A stretch of DNA of 64,000 nt, taken from contig OX328103.1 of the NCBI GenBank assembly GCA_946811185.2, forward strand, positions 5,894,132-5,958,131, given 5' to 3'. The position numbers and the translations under genes were made by a program. Positions 59,001 to 64,000 of this stretch are shown in pieces (positions within the stretch are counted from its first letter, which is position 1; every line of letters starts with the position of its first letter). Source of the stretch: Hippopus hippopus. Lineage: Eukaryota > Mollusca > Bivalvia > Cardiida > Cardiidae. The notes beneath the pieces are model-generated. The model was given only the letters and a program-made list of their open reading frames with translations, made no database searches and was not told where the DNA came from.

Positions 59001-59089
59001 GAAATGGTGTGCAAAACTGTTAGCTTAGGTTGCGCGTCCAGTTGAATGGAAACTCTCGGTTCCTTTCTTGTATTCTCTATTATTTCCAT
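46873..59089 (-). CDS. SLC7-family (LAT/b0,+ type) amino-acid transporter light chain, 8 exons, complete
   Basis: Eight minus-strand exons join in perfect phase (457, 126, 100, 45, 124, 201, 150 and 198 nt) into 466 residues, close to the ~490-510 usual for heteromeric amino-acid transporter light subunits. Family landmarks: CFAEVAVLLPKAGGPYFFLL, a cysteine at residue 137 in FFPGCRPPD where the family makes a disulfide to an SLC3 heavy chain, VQAFLSSAKLLAM, FEGTE, MFIYGGW, LLEEMEDPERNLPKALGVS. About 12 membrane segments are expected at the plasma membrane. The start ATG has an ACCATGG context and an in-frame TAA two codons upstream. Oddity: the TM1 substrate motif usually GSGIF reads GSAVF (residues 38-42). 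The exact SLC7 member cannot be told by eye. The introns carry many mobile elements. Confidence 0.95.
47160..47353 (+). mobile_element. Family D TTAA hairpin element
   Basis: TTAA 47156-47159, CCATTAAAGTGCCTTTCACT, palindrome TAGATCAAGATCAGACTGCA / CCAGTCTGATCTTTGAT; abuts the A element at 47357. Confidence 0.82.
47357..47577 (+). mobile_element. Family A element
   Basis: CCCTTTACCATACATTCCCG to GTCATGTGGTAAAGAA; TTAA 47578-47581 is shared with the next copy. Confidence 0.9.
47582..47864 (+). mobile_element. Family A element with duplicated core (283 bp)
   Basis: CCCTTTGCCACACAATCTTA, a first broken core at 47655-47690, then a second core AACTGGTAACCAGCATTTTC, right end TTTGTTGTTTGGTAAAAAG; TTAA 47865-47868. 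Confidence 0.82.
48230..48320 (+). mobile_element. Family A right-arm fragment
   Basis: GCAAGTGCTTTAAATTTGGA, TAAGTCTAAAATTTTGTTG. Confidence 0.6.
48358..49175 (-). mobile_element. Family B element split by a 554-bp element
   Basis: TGAGCCATACTATGGCAAAA, GGTCCTTTGACATGCAGAAA, CGACTCATGTCA, insert, then ATGTCAGCCTGCAAGGAC and the end ACCAAGCATGGCTCA. Confidence 0.88.
48539..49092. mobile_element. 554-bp terminal-inverted-repeat element with 6-bp target duplication
   Basis: CAGACTTCACGAAATAC at the left is exactly mirrored by GTATTTCGTGAAGTCTG at the right. ATGTCA at 48533-48538 is duplicated at 49093-49098. Inner parts include ACCAGACCAAACCAAATTTT and GGACCGACGG. No transposase frame. Confidence 0.9.
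49212..49365. mobile_element. Family I palindromic element
   Basis: GCCAACCATTCTTAATTTTG at left, GTAAAACAACTTCTGATTGG mirrored by CCAATCAGAAGTTATGTTAC, right GACCAAGAATGTTCTG; lies in transporter intron 7. Confidence 0.82.
49464..49613 (-). CDS. Transporter exon 7
   Basis: 50 codons, acceptor TGCTCTTGCAG and donor GTAGGT. Two membrane segments ending LFGLRYRKPTANRTIK, the basic loop that precedes the last helices in the family. Confidence 0.95.
49660..49805 (+). mobile_element. SINE 1 copy, 5'-truncated
   Basis: AGCAGCCAGTGCCTTGAAAA, GGAAACTCCAGGGAAGCATG, GATAGGTACACTGGCCCC; no tRNA head. Confidence 0.75.
49832..49997 (+). mobile_element. Family E TTAA hairpin element, worn right arm
   Basis: TTAA then CCCTTTCAGTACCAAAGGC, palindrome TAGATCTAGATCAGATTGCA.../GATCTATATTG; abuts the A element at 50002 through TTAA. 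Confidence 0.7.
50002..50174 (-). mobile_element. Family A element, half core deleted
   Basis: CTCTTTCCCAAGCAAAAAAA to GATTGTGTGGGAAATGG; the core stops after GCTGGTTACCAG. Confidence 0.8.
50339..50479 (+). mobile_element. Family B element with internal deletion
   Basis: GAGCCATGCTCTGTGAAAAG joined through GCCCAGGCTGACC to ATAATTATAAGATGACTTGC and TCAGAGTATGACTCAT; about 120 bp of the middle is missing. It lies in transporter intron 6, 105 bases past exon 6. Confidence 0.85.
50585..50785 (-). CDS. Transporter exon 6
   Basis: 67 codons, phase 0, acceptor ATATTTCAG and donor GTAAGA. Encodes LFMERLYFPLAPVISIF and CIGSLNAIVLAHSRLVS through MPWSATIFL, equivalent to the SVNG...SSRL region of LAT proteins. 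A broken partial copy lies 45 bases upstream in transcription order. Confidence 0.95.
50830..50906 (-). pseudogene. Dead partial duplicate of transporter exon 6
   Basis: The minus strand starts CTAG then TTATTTATGGAGAGACTG as in real exon 6, jumps by an internal deletion, then continues ISIFIGSLNAMMLAHSK and a stop. The acceptor AG is kept but the deletion breaks the frame. It lies in intron 5 just upstream of the working exon, as expected for a failed tandem exon duplication. Confidence 0.8.
51263..51590 (-). mobile_element. SINE 1 full-length copy
   Basis: The minus strand starts GCCTAGGTAGCTTAGTCGGT (box A) with GGTTCGATCCCTGG (box B), body GATTGATGATAGTCACTGTG, GCAGCCAGTGGCTTGGAAAG, and the tail CATACAATCAGTCAATCAAT. 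It is the best-preserved SINE here. Confidence 0.9.
51630..51850 (+). mobile_element. Family A relic followed by a 19-bp tandem duplication
   Basis: GGAGGAGGCTTTTGACAACA, CAAATCCTGTAACATGAAC, GTGCTTTCAATTTCAACAAG; then CAAGCAGGGATTGTAAATTA twice at 51812-51850. Confidence 0.6.
51901..52024 (-). CDS. Transporter exon 5
   Basis: 124 nt, acceptor CATTTCAG and donor GTAAGT. Encodes NLPKALGVSFVIVISLNMLV and DADAVAV, ending phase 0. Confidence 0.95.
52057..52350 (+). mobile_element. Family F interspersed repeat
   Basis: CAAGAGCACTGCACTCAGGT, TACCTGCCCTTGTTGTATAG, TCTTCAGTAATAACAGAGAT, end AAAACAGTCTAGCTAAAC. Positions 52351-53280 hold only a worn A right-arm piece near 52590-52680. Confidence 0.82.
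53285..53458 (+). mobile_element. Family C element, half palindrome lost
   Basis: AAGGCTGCTAAGCGCGACTC, GTCTGATCTTTGATCTACAC, GGGTTTTTATTATCGGCTTA, end GCTGGATAAAGG before a TTAA shared with the next element. Confidence 0.8.
53463..53683 (+). mobile_element. Family A element, near-consensus
   Basis: TTAA 53459-53462, CTCTTTACCACACAATCCCG to GTCGTTTGGTAAAGAG; complete core. It lies 48 bases past transporter exon 4's donor. Confidence 0.93.
53731..53775 (-). CDS. Transporter exon 4 (45 nt)
   Basis: Small exon between TTTATTTCAG and GTAAAC, phase 2 to 2. Encodes QIITFLLEEMEDPE, matching the family's NFVTEE(V/M)EDPER segment after the YGGW motif. Confidence 0.93.
53935..54065 (-). mobile_element. 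SINE 2 relic
   Basis: GAGCCAGGTCTTCAAAGGTT, TTCTGAAGTGCTTTGCCAAA. Confidence 0.45.
54127..54347 (+). mobile_element. Family A element, near-consensus
   Basis: TTAA 54123-54126 and 54348-54351; CCCTTTACCAAACAATCCCT to TTGTGTGGTAAAGAG. Confidence 0.95.
54430..54778 (+). mobile_element. Family F interspersed repeat
   Basis: AAAGCACACCATGCAGGTGC, GTTACCTGCCCCTTATGTTT, GACAGAGATATTATAAAATG, end AAAACAGCCGAGCCAAC. Confidence 0.82.
54856..54955 (-). CDS. Transporter exon 3
   Basis: 100 nt, acceptor CTTTTTTCTAG-like TCTAG then GGGAAG, donor GTGAGT. Encodes EVEHFRNFFEGTEFQPGKWA and MFIYGGW, the substrate-gate helix. A competing CAG 17 bases inside the exon would break the frame, so the TCTAG acceptor was chosen. 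Confidence 0.92.
55328..55531 (-). mobile_element. Family C element
   Basis: TTAA 55324-55327, GATGAAACTTTCAAGCCAAT, palindrome TAGATCCAAGATCAGACTGC / GTGCAGTCTGATCTTGATCT, AGGTCAGCAAGTCTCACTTA, end CCTAAGGG, TTAA. Confidence 0.85.
55650..55775 (-). CDS. Transporter exon 2
   Basis: 126 nt, acceptor CTTCCTACAG, donor GTATGT. Encodes VMIVVLNCLYLKYVTKVQAF and LSSAKLLAMVLIIACGAY, the conserved VQ...AKLLAL region of the family. Confidence 0.95.
55830..56088 (+). mobile_element. Family B element
   Basis: CCCTGTGAAATAGGGCTTTT to CAGAGCATGGCTTG; the left terminus is worn. It starts 55 bases upstream of transporter exon 2 (in transcription order). Confidence 0.8.
56139..56397 (+). mobile_element. 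Family B element, near-consensus
   Basis: TGAGCCATGCTCTGTGAAAA to CAGAGCATGGCTCA, exact mirror ends; centre CAGCCTGGGCAGTCCGCGCA. The best reference copy of family B in the window. Confidence 0.95.
56865..57069 (-). mobile_element. Family D TTAA hairpin element
   Basis: TTAA 56861-56864, TCCTTAAAGCGTTGAATAAA, palindrome TAGATCCAAAATCAGAGTGC / GTGCACTCTGATCTTGATC, ACAACTATAGTTCTGAAAGG, end CTAAGGG, TTAA. Confidence 0.85.
57110..57480. repeat. TGACC-rich interspersed repeat
   Basis: GACCTTGAGATGACCTTGAC and GCTGTGACCTTGACCTTTGA, with a repeated ACACATTGTC/ACACATGT motif. It looks like a worn internally repeated element. Confidence 0.5.
57488..57708 (+). mobile_element. Family A element, near-consensus
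   Basis: TTAA 57484-57487, CCCATTACCACACAATCCCT to TTGTTGTTTGGTAATGAG; perfect hairpin core. Confidence 0.93.
57782..57968 (-). mobile_element. Family A element nested in B (first insert)
   Basis: CTCTACCAAACGACAAAATT to GATTATTTGGGAAAGGG; TTAA 57778-57781 and 57969-57972; half of the core is deleted. Confidence 0.9.
58103..58308 (+). mobile_element. Family E-like element nested in B (second insert)
   Basis: CCCATAAAGCACTGGAACC to AGCGCTCTAAGGG; palindrome TAGATCATGATCAGACTGCA / TGCAGTCTGATCTTGGATCT; TTAA 58099-58102 and 58309-58312. Confidence 0.9.
58363..58584 (-). mobile_element. Family A element nested in B (third insert)
   Basis: CCCTTTACAACACAGCAAAA to GATTGTGTGGTAAAGGG; TTAA 58359-58362 and 58585-58588; complete core with centre GCTGGTTACCAGC. 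Confidence 0.95.
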
Positions 59090-59140
59090 GGTTTATGAGG
59101 CCTGCTTGTTCCTGTCATCGATTTTAGTCGCTGACAAATT
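58633..59140 (-). CDS. Transporter exon 1 (5'UTR plus codons 1-152)
   Basis: Coding from ATG 59089-59087 to donor GTGTGT at 58632-58627. The exon begins at 59140 after acceptor TTTTATTTCAG, so at least one untranslated exon lies upstream. It encodes the cytosolic N-terminus and the first membrane segments up to VKLLAICILG. The open frame runs on past the donor only because it reads into a family A element; those residues are not protein. Confidence 0.95.
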
Positions 59141-59377
59141 CTGAAATAAAAAGTAAAGGAAGTAAACGGCCTCGTAACCATAAGGTCCCGAGTTCAATAT
59201 CAGGGAGCGGTTGTCAACTTTGGGATTTTTCATTGGCCCACACATTTGGTGCGAGTATTGGTGTAGTTCCCTGAAAGCAGAATTGATAGAGATTAGTATT
59301 AAGTTGTAAAAACTTGTTTCTCAATTGATGTAAAATAAATATATGTTTCAAAAAAAAAAAGAAATAAAAAGGCTTAA
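59141..59377. other. Transporter 5' flank, first part
   Basis: A worn tRNA-like string (GCCTCGTAACCATAAGGTCC and GAGTTCAATATC) at 59168-59205, then AT-rich sequence with an A run at 59351-59360. Confidence 0.5.
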
Positions 59378-59546
59378 CCATTTACCACACAATTCCACAC
59401 TTGAATGAATCTGAGAAAGAGGCTTTTTGAAAACATTGTGGGAAAAGGCCAAAAATGCTGAGTTTTCAACATTTTGTCCTTTTCCAAAAATGTTTTCCAA
59501 AGTTCAATTCTTCAGGGTCATTAAAACTCGGGATTATGTGATAGAG
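59378..59546. mobile_element. Family A symmetric variant (two left arms)
   Basis: CATTTACCACACAATTCCAC at left and CGGGATTATGTGATAGAG at right, with TCTGAGAAAGAGGC mirrored by TTCAATTCTTCAGGGT; TTAA 59547-59550 is shared with the next copy. Confidence 0.8.
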
Positions 59547-59550
59547 TTAA

Positions 59551-59770
59551 CCAAACAATCATGTCGTAACAAATTTGGGGAAGAAGTCTGCTGAACCCAT
59601 AATGGCAAAAAGGAGAGAATGCTTGTTCCTAGTATTTCCTTTTATTCCAACAACGTTTTCTACACTTTCTAATAAAACTCCCATTATTCAAGTCCATTCA
59701 AATTTGGCACTTGCACAGGCTTTCAATTACTGAATTAGGCCTAGTCTAAAACTTTGTCGTTTGGTAAAAG
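59551..59770 (+). mobile_element. Family A element, diverged
   Basis: CCAAACAATCATGTCGTAAC, AAAAGGAGAGAATGCTTG, right end TTGTCGTTTGGTAAAAG. Confidence 0.75.
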
Positions 59771-59799
59771 TTATTTGAGTCTTGAAAATTGATATCATT

Positions 59800-61060
59800 T
59801 ATAACTTGACGGCTGCTCTAGGTGGCAATTAGATTTGGAAAACTATATTACTCATGAATATAAAGGTTTTGGGAGAAGGAAGAGATATTCCATTAGCAAT
59901 GGATTTAAGGGAGATAATCTTGCATTGATTTGAGTTGGCAGGGGATGTAACTCTGCAAGTGGGGTTATTTTTGTAAATCCATATTCCACATTATTTTTTT
60001 AAAACAGTCTCTGAGATCAACGTATACATTACTGTAGAAATTATGAAAATTTGATTTGCTCAGCAAGCTACCCAAAATATTTGACAGAAATCAACTGAGC
60101 TTCAAAGAAATTATTCAACTGAATTTAGCCCTCTTGAAATCACAGATTCAGAAATTTTCTCCGCCATTTTGGATTTTCTTTTTCGTTCTGATACAGATTG
60201 GAAGACCTCTAGACAACTTTTCTGAAATGCTTTGATTCATGGGTGAAGCTTGGCTTTAAATGTTGACCATTTGATGAACTATAGTCAGTGGCTCGTGTTT
60301 AGCTCAGGTAGGTTCATGTCGAGTGTCTGCGGACTGAATCGTGCCTCGTTAAGACCGAGCTGTCCGACGCGTCCCCTAGTTCTGTTTTTATGTAGCAGGG
60401 GGCGCTGGCACTAAATTCAAATTTTCACGAGGGCGCTGTACCTTGAACCTCCCCCTTTGTCTCAAACGCCACCCTGACTCTACTTTCGATTTAAAAAAAT
60501 GTCTTCATAACGAAATGATTATGATATCAAAAATAAGACATGGCAAAAATTCATTCAACCCATTCTCGTCTGACTTCTAGCCGACATGTTGAAAGACACT
60601 CCATAATTGATTGGTCATAATGCACGAATTCGGTTTAAAAAAGAAATAAAACTTGCAGGCCAAGAGGCCTGTACTTACAAGTCACAAAAAACCTTACATT
60701 AGATCTAGATTTTCTACCTCAACATCTTTCGCTAGATGTAATACGAATCTTGTAAAATACAGAAAATACTTTCCCTTTTATTTCCGGGTCCTTCCACTGC
60801 CTTGCTACAGTTTGGCCTTGGCACGTCAAGTTTACAAGTTAACCAAGATACAATCCAACAATTTTCTTATCATTAACTTTGTTACGCAGGATCCAAAGAT
60901 TAAGATTCAGACTCTAGTAGACCTATGTGAATAGATATATGATGAGTCAAAATTCCCTCAAAAAGAGAAATTGTCAAAAAAGTTTGGCAGTTTTTTTTCT
61001 TTTAATGTAGAAATCTAGATCTAGGTCTAAATTCTAGACTCGTTTTTTCCCATTTTACAA
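59800..61060. other. Head-to-head intergenic region with CpG-richer patch
   Basis: 60290-60480 is less AT-rich and has several CpGs (GAGCTGTCCGACGCGTCCCC, GGGGGCGCTGGCAC, GAGGGCGCTGTACC). Possible minus-strand donor CTT/GTAAGT near 60676 and plus-strand donor CAG/GTAGGT at 60306 could end untranslated first exons of the two divergent genes. No TATA box or start site can be fixed by eye. Confidence 0.35.
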
Positions 61061-61075
61061 TATTCTCTAACCCTT

Positions 61076-61275
61076 TAACAAACAATCCCCAGATTTGATG
61101 ACCCTTGGGTAAAAGATGTATGAAAACATTGCTGGAAAAGGAGAAAATGCTGGTCACCAGCATTCTTTCCCTTTTCCCACATTGTTTTCTACTCTTTTTA
61201 TAGACCAGCCTTATGATTTGACACATTTTTGATTTTGTCATCTGGATTGCTTTGAATTTGGACCAGTTTTGTTAC
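61076..61275 (+). mobile_element. Family A element
   Basis: CCCTTTAACAAACAATCCCC, core GAAAATGCTGGTCACCAGCA, GGATTGCTTTGAATTTGGAC at right; the terminal GGTAAAG is lost. Confidence 0.8.
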
Positions 61276-61528
61276 CAGCTCAAGGATAACTCTGAAATTA
61301 TTTTTTTTTTGTCTCCGCTAGAGGAGAAACACTCATTTGTGAAAACAACATTGGAGCCAAGCTTCGGACTGAAGATAGACCAACAATTAATCTCTGTAAT
61401 TAGAGAATGACCAGGGATCGACAGTTGTTCTGATTGGTTCAATGGTTTGATTAGGTGTGGGATAAGCATGCAATCCTGAGGTCTAGGACTCTCTCCTTAC
61501 CTGAGGAGTTGGATTGGTTGATTTTATA

Positions 61529-61774
61529 TGAGCCATGCTCTATGAAAAAGGGGTTTAATGTATCTGCAAATAGTATCGATCCAGATCAGCCGATGCAGTC
61601 CGCCAAAACATTTTGCTTTCGGCAAATTTTCTGCATGTCAAAGGACCAATCTACCTCATGATTCAGTCAGTTGTCCGACAGAACAGTTTTTATAGATCCA
61701 TAGTTGTGTGATGACTTGCTTGGTATCATGGATCATGGAGATGCATTAAGTCCCTTTTGTCAGAGCATGGCTTA
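61529..61774 (+). mobile_element. Family B element
   Basis: TGAGCCATGCTCTATGAAAA to CAGAGCATGGCTTA; the central palindrome is half deleted. Confidence 0.88.
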
Positions 61775-61894
61775 TATTTATACACTATCACCATCAGTCT
61801 CCTATATATAGCAGATACTCCCAGAAACCTGTTAGATATGTTATGGGGGATAGTGCAAGATACCGGACAAAACCCTTCCAAAAAATGCCTGCTT

Positions 61895-62090
61895 CTTTAA
61901 TGTTTTGAAAACATTGTGGGAAAAGGATAAAATGCTGGTAACCAGCATTTTCTCCTTTTGCCACTTTGTTTTCTAACTTTTAAGAATTAAATCCACTCAG
62001 TGGAGCCAAATATATAATACATGTACTTGTCTTCTTTGAATGAATTGCCATTGGATCAGTCTAAAGTACTCTCAGCTCGTAAAGATCGAG
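61895..62090 (+). mobile_element. Family A element, degraded right arm
   Basis: TTTTGAAAACATTGTGGGAA, core GCTGGTAACCAGC, CCACTTTGTTTTC, then a worn right arm. Confidence 0.7.
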
Positions 62091-62318
62091 TTCAACAAAA
62101 TTTGCAGCAAACAATTACACATCACGAACAATTTGAGTAAAAAGTACATTTTAAAAAAATGCAACGACTAGGGAAGGAAATTGTAGACTTGGGGATGATT
62201 CCTACCTTTGCCACAATGTTTAAAGGTGACACAGCTGCAAGATGAAAAACAATGTCCATAAGTGATCATAATTATGTTAATCTATTTTCTAAAAGATGGA
62301 ATGTTCAGCAAAAATTAA

Positions 62319-62539
62319 CTCTTTACCACACAGTCCCGACTTTTAACGACCCTGAGGAAGAAGTCTTTTGAAAACATTGTGAGAAAAGGAGAAAATGCTG
62401 GTAACCAGCATTTTCTCCTTTTCCCACAATGTTTTCTGCTCTATCACAGAAAAATTGTGTCATTTTTGCCACCTTTAATTTGTCGTCTGCAATTGCTTTC
62501 AATCTGGACAAGTCCAAAACTTTGTTGTTTGGTAATGAG
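62319..62539 (+). mobile_element. Family A element
   Basis: TTAA 62315-62318, CTCTTTACCACACAGTCCCG to TTGTTGTTTGGTAATGAG; TTAA 62540-62543 is shared with the next copy. Confidence 0.93.
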
Positions 62540-62543
62540 TTAA

Positions 62544-62755
62544 CTTAAACAAATTTTGGACTTATCAAAATCCAAAGCATTTGCATACAAAAAATTGAAT
62601 GTGGTTCAAATGGTGGGATTCATCTTTGAAAGTGTAGAAAACAAAGTGTAAAAAGAAGAAAATCCTGGTTTCTTCTATACCCACATTGTTTTCAAAAGCC
62701 CTCTTCCTCAGGGTCGTTAAAACTCGGAATTGTGTGGTATAGAGTAAATTGAGTC
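62544..62755 (-). mobile_element. Family A element, core decayed
   Basis: CAAATTTTGGACTTATC, AAAATCCTGGTTTCTTC, GAATTGTGTGGTATAGAG. It ends 27 bases before the first coding exon of the unrecognised gene. Confidence 0.78.
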
Positions 62756-62782
62756 TGTTACTCTTAAATTTTTTTTTTTCAG

Positions 62783-62985
62783 GTGGTGTAAATAAACTTG
62801 AGCAGCCATGGAGGGAGAGGGTCAGCCAGGTGGACTGGAGGATACCCAACAGAATTTAAACGACCTTCAGAATTACCTCGTCCATTTTAATAAAGAGATT
62901 GAAGTGACCGGAGAGACAACTTTCCAACACAATGTGTCGCAAATACTCAGCCAGTCCGTTCAGCCGGTTTTTGTGTCTGTCCCAG
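62783..62985 (+). CDS. Unrecognised gene, first coding exon
   Basis: Leader AATAAACTTGAGCAGCC directly before ATGGAGG. The context GCCATGG is strong. Because the exon opens with an acceptor, a further 5' untranslated exon must exist upstream. Confidence 0.8.
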
Positions 62986-64000
62986 GTACATATTTTATAT
63001 ACTGTACATGTACTTGTACACTGTGTCTTAACTCTTTTAGCATACACAATGAAATTTTAAGACTCCTCAAAATTGACAGCATTTGCAGGCAACAAATCAG
63101 ATGTGTTTAGGATGATGCAATTTTTCTTTCAAAGGTTAGAAAACAATATGGGTTAAGGAGAAAATGCTGGTTACCAGCATTTTTTTCTTTTCCCACATTG
63201 TTTTCGATAGCCCTCTTTATCGGGTTCTTAAAAAATCTTGACTATTTGGAAAAGGGTTAGTATAACAATAGCTTTGTCTGTAAACGCTCGGTTTGAAAAT
63301 ATTTAATTTTGCTATCGTTTGAAAGGAAATACAATGTAACTATTGAAAGCTTTTGCAGAAGACAAATTGAACATGGCTAAAATCACGAGATTTGTCTTTG
63401 AGAGGGTAAAAAACACTGTAAGTCGCATATATTTTGTTACTCTTACATGCTTTCAATTTGGACAAGTCATCGATCATGTTGTGTGGTAAAGAGTTAACCC
63501 TTTACCAAACAATCCCTGGTTTTTACGACCCAGAGGAAGAAGCCTTCTGAGAGCATTGTGGGAAAAGGAGAAAATGCTGGTAACCAGCATTTTCTCCTTT
63601 TCCCACAATGTTTTCTACTCTTCCATTCCAAATTCAAGTTTCAATTTTTGAGTCATGTTTATTTTGTTGTCTGCAAATGATTGTGTTAAAAGTTTTGTTA
63701 ACTCTTTACCAAACAACAAATTTTAGACTCTTCCAAACTGAGAGCATCTGCAGACGACAAATTCAGAATGGGTCCAAATTAGCTTTAGGTCTTTAATAGG
63801 ATAGAAAACATTGTGGGAAAAGGAGAAAATGCTGGTTACCAGCATTTTCTCCTTTTCCCACAATGTTTTCAAAAGCTTTCTTTCCCAGGGCCGTGAAAAC
63901 CAGGGATTGCTTGTTAAAGGGTTAAATTTGAATTTTTCTTATTGTTAGTATCATCGGAGACAAGTACGCCAGATGAAGAACAGCTTCCTGTGATCTCCGA
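62783..64000 (+). CDS. Unrecognised gene, N-terminal two coding exons (3' end outside window)
   Basis: An exon after a strong polypyrimidine acceptor (TTTTTTTTTTCAG) contains 25 nt of leader and ATG 62808, then 59 codons plus one base to donor GTACAT at 62986; it joins in phase to an exon from 63949 to beyond the window. The protein begins MEGEGQPGGLEDTQQNLNDL and continues through VSQILSQSVQPVFVSVP to VSSETSTPDEEQLPVIS. It is acidic, polar and glutamine/serine-rich with no membrane segment; I recognise no domain. It is head-to-head with the transporter. The intron holds four family A elements and part of another. Confidence 0.8.
63032..63256 (-). mobile_element. Family A element
   Basis: CTCTTTTAGCATACACAATG, core GCTGGTTACCAGC, right TTGACTATTTGGAAAAGGG. 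Confidence 0.85.
63335..63493. mobile_element. Family A symmetric variant (two right arms), core lost
   Basis: ATTGAAAGCTTTTGCAGAAG at left and ATGCTTTCAATTTGGACAAG at right are mirror arms; end GTGTGGTAAAGAG, TTAA 63494-63497. Confidence 0.65.
63498..63697 (+). mobile_element. Family A element
   Basis: CCCTTTACCAAACAATCCCT, perfect core, right arm shortened; TTAA on both sides shared with neighbours (63494-63497, 63698-63701). Confidence 0.92.
63702..63921 (-). mobile_element. Family A element
   Basis: CTCTTTACCAAACAACAAAT to GATTGCTTGTTAAAGGG, perfect core with centre GCTGGTTACCAGC; it ends 27 bases before exon 2 of the unrecognised gene. Confidence 0.93.
63949..64000 (+). CDS. Unrecognised gene, second coding exon (cut by window end)
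   Basis: Starts after TTATTGTTAG; the base left over from the previous exon plus TA makes valine, then SSETSTPDEEQLPVIS. Runs off the window. Confidence 0.75.

Overview
The window looks like one stretch of an AT-rich metazoan genome, most likely a bivalve mollusc. It has small spliced exons in long introns with GT-AG borders, no bacterial-type genes, and a dense load of short palindromic DNA elements, tRNA-headed SINEs and tandem-cored elements with an ACGG microsatellite of the kind described from bivalves. The bivalve assignment is an inference from repeat style and protein families, not a proven match.

Layout. (1) 649-21194, plus strand: 14 exons, the C-terminal ~950 residues of a large protein whose 5' end lies outside the window; it tentatively resembles the WDR87/WDR97 group of ciliary/sperm-tail WD-repeat proteins. 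(2) 21195-46872: gene-poor and repeat-filled, with two dead genes: a THAP-type zinc-finger pseudogene (28882-30402, plus) and a YqaJ-type nuclease pseudogene (42273-42777, minus). (3) 46873-59140, minus strand: a complete 8-exon SLC7 light-chain amino-acid transporter (466 residues); every exon joins in frame, and the cysteine that would link to an SLC3 heavy chain is present. (4) 62783 to the window end, plus strand: the first two coding exons of an unrecognised gene, head-to-head with the transporter across ~3.6 kb.

Repeats. One hairpin element (family A, ~220 bp) occurs roughly once per kilobase. Its ends read CCCTTTACCA... and ...GGTAAAG(G/A)G, and it sits between TTAA copies. This is the signature of piggyBac-like non-autonomous elements. 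A second set of TTAA-flanked elements (families C, D, E) shares one central palindrome around TAGATCAAGATCAGACTGCA but has different flanks. Family B (~260 bp, ends TGAGCCATGCTCTG.../...CAGAGCATGGCTCA) is often the host into which A and C-type elements have inserted. The nests give a relative age order, B before A/C/D/E, and show exact TTAA duplications. Other mobile DNA includes a 1.4-kb hAT-like element with an 8-bp target duplication, a 554-bp terminal-inverted-repeat element with a 6-bp duplication, a 2.1-kb composite inverted repeat, pearl/Helentron-like tandem elements and several SINEs.

The genes show no operon-like cooperation. The main biological story is how this mobile DNA has colonised introns, split older elements, and possibly affected splice sites: one element abuts exon 12 of gene 1, and a dead partial copy of transporter exon 6 lies in intron 5. 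No convincing new functional system was found. The most distinctive unexplained structures are the 43073-45210 composite and the TTAA insertion nests.
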